DNA of 64,000 nucleotides from Streptomyces fuscichromogenes. GTDB lineage: Bacteria; Actinomycetota; Actinomycetes; Streptomycetales; Streptomycetaceae. The notes under the pieces are model-generated. The model was not told the origin of the DNA and made no database searches. It saw nothing but the letters and a program-made list of their open reading frames with translations. The stretch covers positions 124,001-188,000 of the forward strand of contig NZ_BMML01000005.1 in assembly GCF_014645815.1 (NCBI RefSeq), given 5' to 3'. Positions 9,933 to 18,909 of the stretch are shown piece by piece. Numbering within the stretch: the stretch's first letter is position 1; the number at the start of each line of letters is the position of its first letter. The translations under genes were made by a program, and so were the position numbers.

Positions 9933-11441
9933 CTATGGCTTGATCACCTGCTGGAAGGTGTAGCGGCCCTCCGGCTCCAGGCGGACCAGGGCCATCGGCT
10001 TGTTGTGCGGGTTGCCGTCGGAGTCGAGCTGGATGGGGCCGGTGACGCCGGACGCCGTCGCTCCGGTCACGAGCTGGCTCAGGGTGCTCTCGGCGTTCAC
10101 GGTGGCGGAGCCCGCGTCGCCGGCCGCCTGGTGGACGGCGACGCCGAGGGTCCACACGGCGTCGTGGCCGAGGGTCGCCTGGCCGTCCTGGAGGTCGTCC
10201 TCGCCGGTGCCGCCGAACGTGCGGTGGTAGAGGTCGAGGAAGGCGGGGAGCGGGTTGTCGGCCTTGCTGTAGAGCCTGTTGGCCAGTCCGGGATGGCCGA
10301 GGGCCGTGTAGAACGCCGTCACCCGGCTGACCTCCCAGTCCCGTTGGAACTGCTTGACCGTCGCGGCCGCGGTACCGGCGTCGTAGTACACGCCCACCGC
10401 GTCGTCCCCGGTCAGCACCGTCACGGGGCAGCGGCGGCCGGCCGCCGACATCGCGATGACGAGGCCGCGGAGGTTGGCCCCGCGTCCCGCGAAGAAGATC
10501 GCGTCGGGCTTCTTGTAGCAGACCTGCTGGGCGACCGCCGAGAAGGCGTTGCTGATGCCGTCGATCCCGGAGGCGTACTGCACCTCCCCGTCCATCAGGG
10601 CGAGCCCCTTCGCCCGGGACGCCGTCATGAAGTCCTGGTAGAGGGAGGTGTTGTAGAGGTCGTCCTCGTTGCGGTCCCGGATGACCAGCACCTTGTACCC
10701 GTGCTTCGCCCGCTGCCGGCCGGCCAGGTACGCCGCCGCTGCACTCGCCTGGTCGCTGTTGGGCGCGGAGACCCGGAAGAAGCCCACCCTGCTCGACGAG
10801 CTCAGCTCGTCCGCGGTCACTGTCGCGCCCATCATCGGCACCTTCGCCGCCCGCAGCGCCTGCACCGCCTTCAGCGTCCCGCCCCGGCTCGTGCCGAAGC
10901 CCGCGACCGCCACGAGCCGGTCCCCGCCCCCGTGGGCCATGGCGATCAGCTGGTCGGTCAGCGGCTTCCACTGCTCCGACCGCTCCCCGATGTTGGCCAC
11001 CAGCAGCCGGATCTGCGGGAGGTCGCCGACTCCGCCGAGCTGGTTGTCGTTCAGCTGCCGCTGGGCCAGGTAGGCGCCCTTGAGCTCCTCGAGGACCTGG
11101 TACTTGGCCGACTCGTCGTCCGGGTCGGACGAGAGCGGTTCGACGTAGGCGACGCTGACCCACTTCCGGTGGGACTTCTCGACCCGCCGGTTCTCGTCCC
11201 TGATCTTGTCCATGACGGGCTTCAGGGAGTCGCGGAAGGCGTACGAGCCGTCGCTCACGCCGATGCACTCGTGCCGCGGGCCGGTCTTCGTCACTCCCGG
11301 CCCGCACGCGTCCATCTCGTGCACGACCTTCCGGAACACGAACACGCCGACCAGGGCGAGCACCAGCGCCCCGGCCACCCAGGGCCAGATACGGCGCGGC
11401 GGCCGGGCCGGTCGCCGGATGTCCGGGTCGTTGCCGCTCAC
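9933..11441 (-). CDS. Membrane-tethered periplasmic-binding-protein-like receptor
   Basis: 502 residues from GTG 11441. One membrane helix (about 19-37) follows a short basic start, so the large domain is outside the cell. That domain has the type-1 periplasmic binding fold of branched-chain amino acid binding proteins (LVAVAGFGTSRGGTLKAVQALRAAKVPMMG; later DAIFFAGRGANLRGLVIAM). There is no lipobox. The start overlaps the stop of the upstream P-loop ATPase by GTGA, so the two proteins are made together. No ABC permease, ABC ATPase or kinase is adjacent, which argues for a receptor rather than a transporter subunit. The frame stays open upstream to 13544, but that stretch is a GC artefact antisense or out of frame to the ATPase. 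Confidence 0.85.
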   Translation of the reverse strand: MSGNDPDIRRPARPPRRIWPWVAGALVLALVGVFVFRKVVHEMDACGPGVTKTGPRHECIGVSDGSYAFRDSLKPVMDKIRDENRRVEKSHRKWVSVAYVEPLSSDPDDESAKYQVLEELKGAYLAQRQLNDNQLGGVGDLPQIRLLVANIGERSEQWKPLTDQLIAMAHGGGDRLVAVAGFGTSRGGTLKAVQALRAAKVPMMGATVTADELSSSSRVGFFRVSAPNSDQASAAAAYLAGRQRAKHGYKVLVIRDRNEDDLYNTSLYQDFMTASRAKGLALMDGEVQYASGIDGISNAFSAVAQQVCYKKPDAIFFAGRGANLRGLVIAMSAAGRRCPVTVLTGDDAVGVYYDAGTAAATVKQFQRDWEVSRVTAFYTALGHPGLANRLYSKADNPLPAFLDLYHRTFGGTGEDDLQDGQATLGHDAVWTLGVAVHQAAGDAGSATVNAESTLSQLVTGATASGVTGPIQLDSDGNPHNKPMALVRLEPEGRYTFQQVIKP

Positions 11442-13444
11442 CAGGGTTTCCTCTCGTACTGTTCGGCCCGCTCGCGGAAGACGAACAGGTCGTTCGCGTC
11501 CCGGGCCAGTCTCCGCAGCGCCCTGAAGTCCTCGGCGATGTCGCCGTACAGCTCGGCGTAGGGGTCGCCGAACGGGTCCTCGTACAGCTCCGCGCACGGG
11601 TCGGTGCGCGGATGCGCGGTGATCCAGCCCGCCACCAGCAGCCGGGTGATCACCTGGCCGGCGTCGTCGCCCACCGCACCGCCCACCAGCCGCTCGTACC
11701 GCGCCCGGGCCGGTTCGGGCAGGCCGCCCGGCCAGCGGGCGGGGGCGCGCTGGAGCCAGGAGAGGTCCGCGCACCACTCGGCGGCCGGCACCGCGCCGAA
11801 CCGCCGTCGCAGGTACCCGACCGCTCCGGCGACGTCCTCGCACGCCAGGTCGTAGTAGGCCTGGGTGCGCTCGTCGCCGGCGGCCGCGGCCCGCAGGATC
11901 CGGCACGCGTTCTCCCAGGGGTCCGCCCCGCGGTCCCCGGGCGCCGCGTCGAGCAGGCGCAGCAGCAGAAGGCGGACGACGGGCCGGGCCACGTCCGTGG
12001 CGACCGCCTCGTACCAGTTGCGCGCCGCGAGGTTCGGGAGGAGTCCCGGCGCGGCCTCCGCCTGGTCGGGGGTCAGGGCGGCGGCGGTGCTCGGCAGCGC
12101 CCGCCACAGCGCGGTCTCCAGGTGCGGCAGCAGCCGGTCGAGGACCTGCTCCGCGGCGGTCGGCCCGGGGTCGGGGCCGGGCACCGCCCGAGGCAGCGCC
12201 AGACACTGCCGGACCCGGGTCGCCCAGTCCGTGTCGGCGGGGAAGCGGCCCAGCGCCCCCAGCACCTCGCCGGTCGCGGCGGGCTGGCCCCGGGTTGCCC
12301 CGTGCACCACCCAGCCCAGCCACTCCGCCGGGTCGCGCGCCTCGGGCTGCGCCGCCCGCTCGGGCAGCTCCTTGAGCACCTCGGCCGCGTGGTGCAGCAC
12401 CTCTTCGCGGTTCAGGTCGCGTAACCAGCCGACGGACAGGCCCCGGACCCGGACCGGCTCGAAGACCGTCCCGTCCGGCCAGCTCCCGGTGCGGTAGTCC
12501 AGCACGGCGGACAGGGTCCCCTCCTCCCGCCGGGCCAGGGTCTCCGGCCGGGTGCGGGCGGCGGCCACGACGAGCAGCGGATCGGCGTGCTCCCGGGCGG
12601 CGCGGGACTCCAGCAGCAGTCTCAGCAGCCGGTTCCCGGCCTCGTGGTCGGCGTTGTCGAGGAGCAGCAGACAGTGCGCGTTGCGGCGCCGGCGGCCGCG
12701 TCTGCCCGTGTAGATCGCGCGCAGATCGGCGAGGAAGGCCCGCATCAGCAGCGTCTCCGCCTCGTCCCGCTGCACGGACGGGCCGTTGAAGAGCCGGTTG
12801 ACCCGGACCAGGAAGTCCATGTGCCCGTGGTGGTGGCCCGCGTCGCGGGCGGCGTGGGCCACCCGGCGGCGGATCTCGAACGCCGCGCGGACCCGCTGGC
12901 CGCCGCGGACGACCGGGATGACCTGGGTGACCCAGGCCGGCACCCCGCCGACCGCCGCCGCGACCCCCTGGATCAGCGGCTGGAGTTTCTCGTACGGGTA
13001 CTCCTGCGGCCCGTCCTGTCCGCCCTGTCCGTCCTGCCCGTGCGGCTCGAAGGCCGCGCGCATCTCCTGCACGGCCCGCTCCCGGGACTGTGTGCTGACG
13101 CCGGTGACGACGGCCATGAGCAGCACGCTGAAGGAGGGGAAGACCAGCGGGGGGTGGTCGTCCTTGACCTCCTGGAGCCTGAAGACCACCTCGGTCAGCG
13201 CGTCGAAGAACGTCTTGCCCTGGCCCTCCGAGGTGGCGGCGGCCAGGTCGACCGAGGCCAGCGGGAGCCGCTGCGCCCAGTGTTCGAGGTACCCCAGCAG
13301 GGAGCTCTTCCCGCTGCCGTGCGGCCCGAGCAGCAGCAGAGCGGGCGGGGTGGCCAGGCCTGGCCCCGGTGTCCGGTCCACGTGCTCGTCGACGTAACGG
13401 CGTATCGCCTGGTCTCTGGCGGACCGCCCAGGCCACTCCGGCAT
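11438..13444 (-). CDS. Large P-loop (STAND/AAA-like) ATPase
   Basis: 668 residues. Walker A is GPHGSGKSS at about 40-48 and Walker B is LLLLDNAD at about 259-266, followed by VVAAARTRPE as a sensor-like element. The region 330-668 is helical with no recognisable effector. It carries a hydrophobic stretch near 105-115 but no signal peptide, so it is probably cytoplasmic. Its stop overlaps the start of the membrane-tethered binding protein, giving a two-gene unit. The pairing suggests an ATPase switch controlled by an extracytoplasmic receptor. Walker motifs are certain; the wider family call is tentative. Confidence 0.8.
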   Translation of the reverse strand: MPEWPGRSARDQAIRRYVDEHVDRTPGPGLATPPALLLLGPHGSGKSSLLGYLEHWAQRLPLASVDLAAATSEGQGKTFFDALTEVVFRLQEVKDDHPPLVFPSFSVLLMAVVTGVSTQSRERAVQEMRAAFEPHGQDGQGGQDGPQEYPYEKLQPLIQGVAAAVGGVPAWVTQVIPVVRGGQRVRAAFEIRRRVAHAARDAGHHHGHMDFLVRVNRLFNGPSVQRDEAETLLMRAFLADLRAIYTGRRGRRRRNAHCLLLLDNADHEAGNRLLRLLLESRAAREHADPLLVVAAARTRPETLARREEGTLSAVLDYRTGSWPDGTVFEPVRVRGLSVGWLRDLNREEVLHHAAEVLKELPERAAQPEARDPAEWLGWVVHGATRGQPAATGEVLGALGRFPADTDWATRVRQCLALPRAVPGPDPGPTAAEQVLDRLLPHLETALWRALPSTAAALTPDQAEAAPGLLPNLAARNWYEAVATDVARPVVRLLLLRLLDAAPGDRGADPWENACRILRAAAAGDERTQAYYDLACEDVAGAVGYLRRRFGAVPAAEWCADLSWLQRAPARWPGGLPEPARARYERLVGGAVGDDAGQVITRLLVAGWITAHPRTDPCAELYEDPFGDPYAELYGDIAEDFRALRRLARDANDLFVFRERAEQYERKPW

Positions 13445-13580
13445 GGCACACTCCCCCTGGTATGCGCCTACGTGACGTATCTGCGTGATGACTCAGAATG
13501 CGTCGATCGCCTTGTATGACGAGCGTTTTCCCCGTTTTCCCCACCGATCACACGCAGATCCGGTAACACCGTGAAAACGA

Positions 13581-13618
13581 CTCAGGGAGCCCCTGCCGTG
13601 AGGCAGGGACTCCCTGAG
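13581..13618 (-). terminator. Hairpin terminator after tRNA-Ser
   Basis: CTCAGGGAG and CCCTGCC arms pair with GGCAGGG and CTCCCTGAG, giving 16 bp interrupted by one C/A mismatch and a GTGA loop. It follows the tRNA-Ser 3' end by 9 bp on the minus strand. Confidence 0.75.
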
Positions 13619-13626
13619 ACGAAGTG

Positions 13627-13717
13627 CGGAGGCGGAGGGATTTGAACCCTCGATGGGCTTTAAGGCCCAAACCGCATTAGCAGTGCGGCGCCATAGACCG
13701 GACTAGGCGACGCCTCC
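13627..13717 (-). tRNA. tRNA-Ser (anticodon GCT)
   Basis: A 91-nt class II tRNA on the minus strand: acceptor GGAGGCG/CGCCTCC, anticodon loop CTGCTAA (GCT), long variable arm around GGGCCTTAAAGCCC, TPsiC loop in GGGTTCAAATCCC, discriminator G. It reads AGC/AGU codons. CCA is not encoded. Confidence 0.96.
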
Positions 13718-13885
13718 AGCACAACCGCCCGCGTGAGCGCGAGTGGTGCGTGCAGATGATGACACAGTCGAGCGTGCTGTCACCAATCGGCTCCCACGGT
13801 ACTAGGCAGCCGGGCCGCACGGCAAAGCCCTTCCCGTCGGCGGGGCGTCGCGCAACGTCCGGCCGGGCCGCGCGTTGGACAGGGC

Positions 13886-14350
13886 ATGTCTCACGTCTCG
13901 TCCCGGACCAGGCCGCCTCTCGCCGTGCGGGGCGCCTTCGGGGCCGTCGCCGCCGTCCTCGGGTCCGCCGCCGCCCTGCCCGCCTCCGCCGCCGCCCTGT
14001 CCCCTTCCGCCTCCGCCGTGGCGGACGATCACCTCACGGTCACCGTCCGGCACGCCGGGAGCGGGCGGGACGGGACGTACGAGCTGTCCTGCCACCCCGG
14101 TGCCGGCAGTCACCCGGACGTGGGCGGGGCCTGCCAGGCGCTGGACCGGAACACCCGCTGGGGCCGGGACACCTTCGCCCCGGTCGCCCCGGGCACCGTC
14201 TGCACCATGCTCTACGGCGGCCCGGCCACCGCCCATGTCACCGGGACCTGGGCCGGCCGCCCGGTCGACGCGGCGTACGACCGCAGCAACGGCTGCGAGA
14301 TCGGACGCTGGGACCGGATGGTGCCCCTGCTGCCCGACCTCGGCACATGA
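13886..14350 (+). CDS. SSI-like secreted protease inhibitor
   Basis: 154 residues with a Sec signal peptide (basic start, hydrophobic 14-30, Ala-rich cleavage region near 36-46). The mature part fits the Streptomyces subtilisin inhibitor family: LTVTVRHAG strand, four cysteines (69, 83, 106, 137) for the two conserved disulfides, and TVCTMLYGGP where SSI has its reactive loop. By that alignment the P1 residue is Met108 and P1' is Leu109, predicting inhibition of subtilisin- or chymotrypsin-like proteases. The loop is GGP where SSI has DP, so the fit is not perfect. It is a single gene. Its targets are probably secreted proteases of the same organism. Confidence 0.82.
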   Translation: MSHVSSRTRPPLAVRGAFGAVAAVLGSAAALPASAAALSPSASAVADDHLTVTVRHAGSGRDGTYELSCHPGAGSHPDVGGACQALDRNTRWGRDTFAPVAPGTVCTMLYGGPATAHVTGTWAGRPVDAAYDRSNGCEIGRWDRMVPLLPDLGT

Positions 14351-14639
14351 GCCGCACATGACCCATGAGCCGCACGTGACCGGCGAACCGGGTGGGCCAC
14401 AGGGGCGGCACAGCCGGTTCATGGTCACGGCCCCGCTTCCGTGAAGGTATCGCGAAGGTATGGCGGAGATGAGGCGTGTCGGTCACATGTTCGCCGTCAC
14501 TTCGTCGTGCGACCTCCCTCTCATCCGGCGTCGCGAGCGCAACCGGTGCCTTTAGACTCCCTCGCGTGACACGTCGCGGGCCGGTTGGCAAGATGGCCCG
14601 AGCGGTCGGCAAGGTGCGGTAACAGGGAGGAAGCGTCTC

Positions 14640-17600
14640 GTGAGCAGCAGGCCATCCCGAGGCGCTGCTCGCCTCGCAGCCATACTGGACGCGCTGCCGG
14701 ATGCGTTGGTGCTGGTCAACGCCAACGGCACGGTCGTCAACGCGAACACCATCGCCCTGGAGGCCTTCGAGGCGCCCGGCACCGCGCTGGTGGGCCGCGG
14801 GCTGCTGGATCTGCTGCCGGAGTTCGACTCGCGGCTGATCCCGGGGTCGATGCGGCGGCCCGATCACATGGACCCCCGCGGCCGGACCAAGCCGACCCGG
14901 ATGGTCGCGCGGCGCACCGACGGGACCGAGTTCCCGGTCGAGGTCACCAGCGCCAACCTGGAGAACGGCCAGCAGGCCTACGACGGCTACGGCTACAGCG
15001 GCGACGAGCTGCTGATGCTCGTCGTCCGCGACCTGACCGGCACCGTCGACACCGAGGCCGAGCTGGCCCGCTCGCAGCGCCAGACCGAGATGATCCTGCG
15101 CGCCGCGAGCGAGGGCGTGGTGGGCACGGACACCGACGGGCGGATCGTGCTCGTCAATCCGGCCGCCGCCCAGATACTGGGATACCGGGCCGGTGAGCTG
15201 GGCGGCAAGGAGCTGCACAACCTCGTCGTGCACTCGCGCGCCGACGGCTCCCCCTTCCCGTACGCCGAGTCGCCGCTCGCCGACACCCTGCGTTCCGGGC
15301 GCAAGCACCGGGTGCGCGGGCAGGTGCTGTGGGCCAAGGGCGACAAGAAGGTGCCGGTCGACCTGACGACCGCGCCGGTGCGCGACGGCGACCAGCTGGT
15401 CGGCGCCGTGATGACGTTCACCGACCGGCGGCCCTACGACTCCGTCGTCGACGAGAAGACGGCCCAGGAGAAGGCGCACGCCGACGAGCTGGAGAAGCTC
15501 TCCGAGGAGCACGCCTCGGACCTGACCGCGCTGCGCCAGAAGCACGTCACCGAGGTGGAGGAACTGCTCGAACGGCACGCCGAGGAGCTGGCGGCCGGCG
15601 AGGACCGGTACGCGGCCCTCGGCGAGCGCGAGAAGGACCGGTACGAGGCACTCTCCGGGCGGCACGAGCAGCTGCTGACACTGCTCGAACAGTCGCTGCG
15701 CGGCCCCCTGGACGAGCTGCGCCGGGAACTGGCCACGCTCGCCGCCGACGACGCCGGGCAGCTGTGGCCCGAGGCCAACCAGGTGCTCCACCATCTTTCG
15801 GCCGGTTACTCGCGGATCACCCAGCTCATCGACAACGTGCTCGGCTACCAGCGGCTGGACGCGGGGACCGAGGACATCACCCGTACGAAGGTGATGCTCG
15901 ACGCCGTCGTCTCCGCGGGCGTGGAGGGCGCGGTGGAGCTGATCGGGCCCGGCCGGGTCCAGTTCGCCGTGCACGCGCCGCCCATCGAGGCCGAGGTGGA
16001 CCCGCAGCGGCTCGCCGTCGCGCTCGCGCATCTCGTCGCGGACGTGGCCGGCGTCGACGCGACAGGCAACGCGCCGGTCTCCGCCGGCGGCTACATGGAC
16101 AACACCGTCGTCGTCGCGGCGGCACAGCGCGGCGAGGTCGTCCGGATCGAGGTGCGCGGGCCGTACGCCGGGGGAGACCCGGTGCACGAGCCGATCGTGC
16201 GCGGGATCGTGCGGGCCCACGGCGGCGTGCTGCAGACGCACGAGGTGCCGGGGATGAGCGGCAGCGCGTTCGTGCTGGAGGTGCCGATCGGGGGCGGCGC
16301 CGGAGCGGTGCCCCTGCCGGCCGGGACCGAGGTGGCCATGATCCCGGCCCCCGCCGAGACCGTCGGCGAGGCCGGTGTCGAGAGCGGCGGACGGCGACGG
16401 GCCCGGCGGTCCTCCGTGGACGCCTTCCTGGAGAGCGACGTGCCCGGCGAGGCGGGCGGCGGCGACGGCGAGGTCCCGGTCGCGCCGACCGGACGACGGC
16501 GCCGGCGCGCCGCCGAGGCGGAGGACCCGGAGAGCGGGCCCGCCGCGATCGAGAGCGCGGAGTCGGCGTCCAGCGGCACCGGACGGCGGCGCGGGCGCCC
16601 GGCCGACGGTGGCCCGGGGGTCGCCGAGGGCGCCGTGGTGACGGCGGCCGAGCAGGGCGCCGGGGCGGCCGCCGCGGGTACGGGTCTGGGCGGCACCGTT
16701 CCGCCGCAGGGCGTGCCGGTACCGGCGTCGGGCGTGCCCGTACCGGCATCGGGCGTGCCGGTACCGGCGTCGGGGCGGCGCGCCCGGCGTGAACCCGACG
16801 AGTTGCAGGCACTGCCGCCGGCGCTGCCCTCGGCCCCGTCCGAGCCGGCCGCCGACGACGGCCAGTCCGGTGGGCGCCGACGCCGTGCGCTGGCCGCCGC
16901 GGCCGAGCGGACGGAGCAGCAGCAGGCAGGGCCCCGCCCGGTCTTCGCGCTGCCGCCCGCCGAGGCCGACCGCGCCCCCGAGCCGGTCGAGGCGGCGGGC
17001 GACGAGGGCCGGCACGACGCCGTGGCGCACGACCAGGCCGATGACCACACCCCGCCGCAGCCGCACCCCACCAGCGCGCCGACCGGCCGCCGCCGACGGG
17101 CCATGGGTCAGCCGGCGGCGGAGCACACCCCGGACGCGCAGGACGCCCAGGGCGCCCAGGACACCCCGGCAGCCGTGCCGGCGCTGCCCGCGCAGGCGGC
17201 AGTGCCCGGACAACCGGTGCACCCCCAGGGCCTCCCCGTCCAGGCCGGGCAGCCCCAGGGCATCCCGGTACAGGCCGGTCCGGCGGGCCAGGGCCGGCCC
17301 GCCCTTCCGGCGGCGCAGGCACTGCCGGGCGCGGCCGTACCGGCACAGGCACCGTCCCAGCCCCAGCCGCAGTCCCAGCCGCAGGGCACCGGCGCGGTGG
17401 CGCCCGTGCCGGTCGCCGCCGAAGGCGCCCCGGTTCCCGCCCAGCCGCTTCCGGCCGAGGCCGCGCCGGTGGCACCGGTACCGCAGCAGTGGCCGGGTGC
17501 CGACGACCCCTCCGCCGTCCCCCGACCGGCGCGTGCCGCACAGCCGTTGCCCGCCGAGACGACCACGGCGGCGGCAGCCACGGCGGCACCGGCACCGGCA

Positions 17601-18806
17601 CCGATCGACCCGGACTCCACGCAGGGCCGGGCGTTCAGTGTGCGGACGCTGGGGCAGGGGGTGCCGTTCTCGCGGCAGGCCGCGCAGGTGCAGCAGCCGA
17701 CGGCGACCCCGCCCCCGCACCAGCCGGGTGGCAACGGGCGACGCCGCAAGCTGGGCACGCCCCCGGACCCGGGCACCCGGGCCGAGCAGGCGCAGCCGCA
17801 GCCGCAGCAGTCGGCCCGGCCGCATCCGCCGGCCGAGCAGCCGGTCGCCGCCCAGCCGCTGCCGCAGCCGTCACTGCCGCAGCCGTCGCTGGCCCAGTCT
17901 TCGCTGCCGCAGCCGTCGCTGGCCGGGCAGTCCCGGCTGGTGGGGGCCACCGACGGCGCAGGTCGGTCGTACGCCATAGGCGCACCGGACGTGAACGCCG
18001 CCGAAGGCCCGGAGCCGCTGGACGGTCCGGGCGGGGCGGTCGAGGTCGCGGATCCGCCGCGCCCGCAGCCGATGGACGACGAGCTGCCCCCGGAGCCGCT
18101 GGACAACCCGCGCCGGCTGCTGGTGTGGCCCGCGCCGGACGTCACCACCCAGCAGGAGCTGAGCGACCGCGGCTACCGGCCGGTGATCGTGAACTCCCGT
18201 GAGGAGGTCGACGCGCAGATCGCCGCGTTCCCGGCGGCGCTGTTCGTGGACCCGCTGACCGGGCCGATCACCCGGACCGCGCTGCAGTCGCTGCGGCAGG
18301 CGGCGGTGGCGGCCGAGGTACCGGTGATGGTGACGGCCGGTCTCGGTCAGGCGACGCGCGAGGCGGCCTACGGCGCCGATCCCGCCGTACTCCTGAAGGC
18401 GCTCGCGCCCCGGGACAGCGAGCAGCACCCGCCGCGGGTGCTGCTGATCGAGGAGCACGCGGAGATCGCGCTGGCGCTGACCTCGACGCTGGAGCGGCGC
18501 GGGATGCAGGTGGCGCGGGCGGCGAGCGACGCGGACGCGGTGACGCTGGCCGGGCAGTTGCGGCCGAACCTGGTGGTGATGGACCTGATGCAGGTGCACC
18601 GCCGGCAGGCCGGGATCATCGACTGGCTGCGGGCGAACGGGCAGCTCAATCGGACGCCGCTGGTCGTCTACACGGCGGCCGTCGACCAGGCGGATCTGCC
18701 CCGGCTGGCGTCGGGGGAGACGGTGCTGTTCCTGGCGGAGCGGTCGACGAGCGCCGAGGTGCAGAGCCGGATCGTGGACCTGCTGGCCCGCATCGGTACG
18801 AACTAG
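14640..18806 (+). CDS. Hybrid-kinase-like signalling protein: two PAS, degenerate kinase core, Pro/Ala linker, two receivers
   Basis: 1388 residues, no membrane helices. PAS-like domains cover about 10-135 and 145-262, and a charged coiled coil about 270-345. A DHp-like helix follows in which the expected H-box His is Gln351 (EQSLRGPL where SHELRTPL is usual). An ATPase-like fold at about 430-552 keeps AHGG and GSAFVLEVPI but has no clear N-box. A disordered Pro/Ala/Gln linker of about 600 residues carries repeated RRRRA clusters and three GVPVPAS repeats (DNA 16711-16773). Two receivers end the protein. Receiver 1 keeps Asp, Thr and Lys candidates (FVDPLTG, MVTAG, LLKAL). Receiver 2 keeps Asp1315 and Thr but has AER where the Lys is expected. 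The start has GGGAGGAAGCG upstream. It is probably a cytoplasmic scaffold or pseudokinase relay. Confidence 0.85.
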   Translation: MSSRPSRGAARLAAILDALPDALVLVNANGTVVNANTIALEAFEAPGTALVGRGLLDLLPEFDSRLIPGSMRRPDHMDPRGRTKPTRMVARRTDGTEFPVEVTSANLENGQQAYDGYGYSGDELLMLVVRDLTGTVDTEAELARSQRQTEMILRAASEGVVGTDTDGRIVLVNPAAAQILGYRAGELGGKELHNLVVHSRADGSPFPYAESPLADTLRSGRKHRVRGQVLWAKGDKKVPVDLTTAPVRDGDQLVGAVMTFTDRRPYDSVVDEKTAQEKAHADELEKLSEEHASDLTALRQKHVTEVEELLERHAEELAAGEDRYAALGEREKDRYEALSGRHEQLLTLLEQSLRGPLDELRRELATLAADDAGQLWPEANQVLHHLSAGYSRITQLIDNVLGYQRLDAGTEDITRTKVMLDAVVSAGVEGAVELIGPGRVQFAVHAPPIEAEVDPQRLAVALAHLVADVAGVDATGNAPVSAGGYMDNTVVVAAAQRGEVVRIEVRGPYAGGDPVHEPIVRGIVRAHGGVLQTHEVPGMSGSAFVLEVPIGGGAGAVPLPAGTEVAMIPAPAETVGEAGVESGGRRRARRSSVDAFLESDVPGEAGGGDGEVPVAPTGRRRRRAAEAEDPESGPAAIESAESASSGTGRRRGRPADGGPGVAEGAVVTAAEQGAGAAAAGTGLGGTVPPQGVPVPASGVPVPASGVPVPASGRRARREPDELQALPPALPSAPSEPAADDGQSGGRRRRALAAAAERTEQQQAGPRPVFALPPAEADRAPEPVEAAGDEGRHDAVAHDQADDHTPPQPHPTSAPTGRRRRAMGQPAAEHTPDAQDAQGAQDTPAAVPALPAQAAVPGQPVHPQGLPVQAGQPQGIPVQAGPAGQGRPALPAAQALPGAAVPAQAPSQPQPQSQPQGTGAVAPVPVAAEGAPVPAQPLPAEAAPVAPVPQQWPGADDPSAVPRPARAAQPLPAETTTAAAATAAPAPAPIDPDSTQGRAFSVRTLGQGVPFSRQAAQVQQPTATPPPHQPGGNGRRRKLGTPPDPGTRAEQAQPQPQQSARPHPPAEQPVAAQPLPQPSLPQPSLAQSSLPQPSLAGQSRLVGATDGAGRSYAIGAPDVNAAEGPEPLDGPGGAVEVADPPRPQPMDDELPPEPLDNPRRLLVWPAPDVTTQQELSDRGYRPVIVNSREEVDAQIAAFPAALFVDPLTGPITRTALQSLRQAAVAAEVPVMVTAGLGQATREAAYGADPAVLLKALAPRDSEQHPPRVLLIEEHAEIALALTSTLERRGMQVARAASDADAVTLAGQLRPNLVVMDLMQVHRRQAGIIDWLRANGQLNRTPLVVYTAAVDQADLPRLASGETVLFLAERSTSAEVQSRIVDLLARIGTN

Positions 18807-18817
18807 GGCTCGCTGAA

Positions 18818-18860
18818 GCGCCCCGAAAGGGGCGCGGGGAACTGCGCGACCAGCCACGGA
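18818..18860 (+). repeat. Dispersed GC-rich hairpin element, copy 1
   Basis: GCGCCCC-GAAA-GGGGCGC hairpin followed by GGGGAACTGCGCGACCAGCC. The same block recurs at 52002-52034 (inverted) and 52373-52415. Here it lies 12 bp after the hybrid-kinase stop and may act as its terminator. Confidence 0.85.
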
Positions 18861-18909
18861 CAACCCGCGGCCGACCGTCGGCAGTTCCCCTCCGGTGCCC
18901 GAACCCCGC

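Noticed and set aside
11442..13544. Upstream extension of the binding-protein frame, as if one 1203-residue protein
   Set aside because: The extension is Arg/Pro/Gly-rich noise overlapping the ATPase, whose Walker motifs are in another frame. The GTG at 11441 with GTGA overlap explains the gene better than a fusion or frameshift.
14583..14620. tRNA-like string ggcaagatggcccgagcggt upstream of the hybrid kinase
   Set aside because: It resembles the D-arm of a Ser/Leu tRNA, but no anticodon or TPsiC arm follows.
14238..17825. Very long open frame on the minus strand opposite the hybrid-kinase gene
   Set aside because: It is a GC-rich shadow: Arg/Gly/Leu-rich low-complexity translation, no domain, and the plus strand has clear PAS and receiver motifs.
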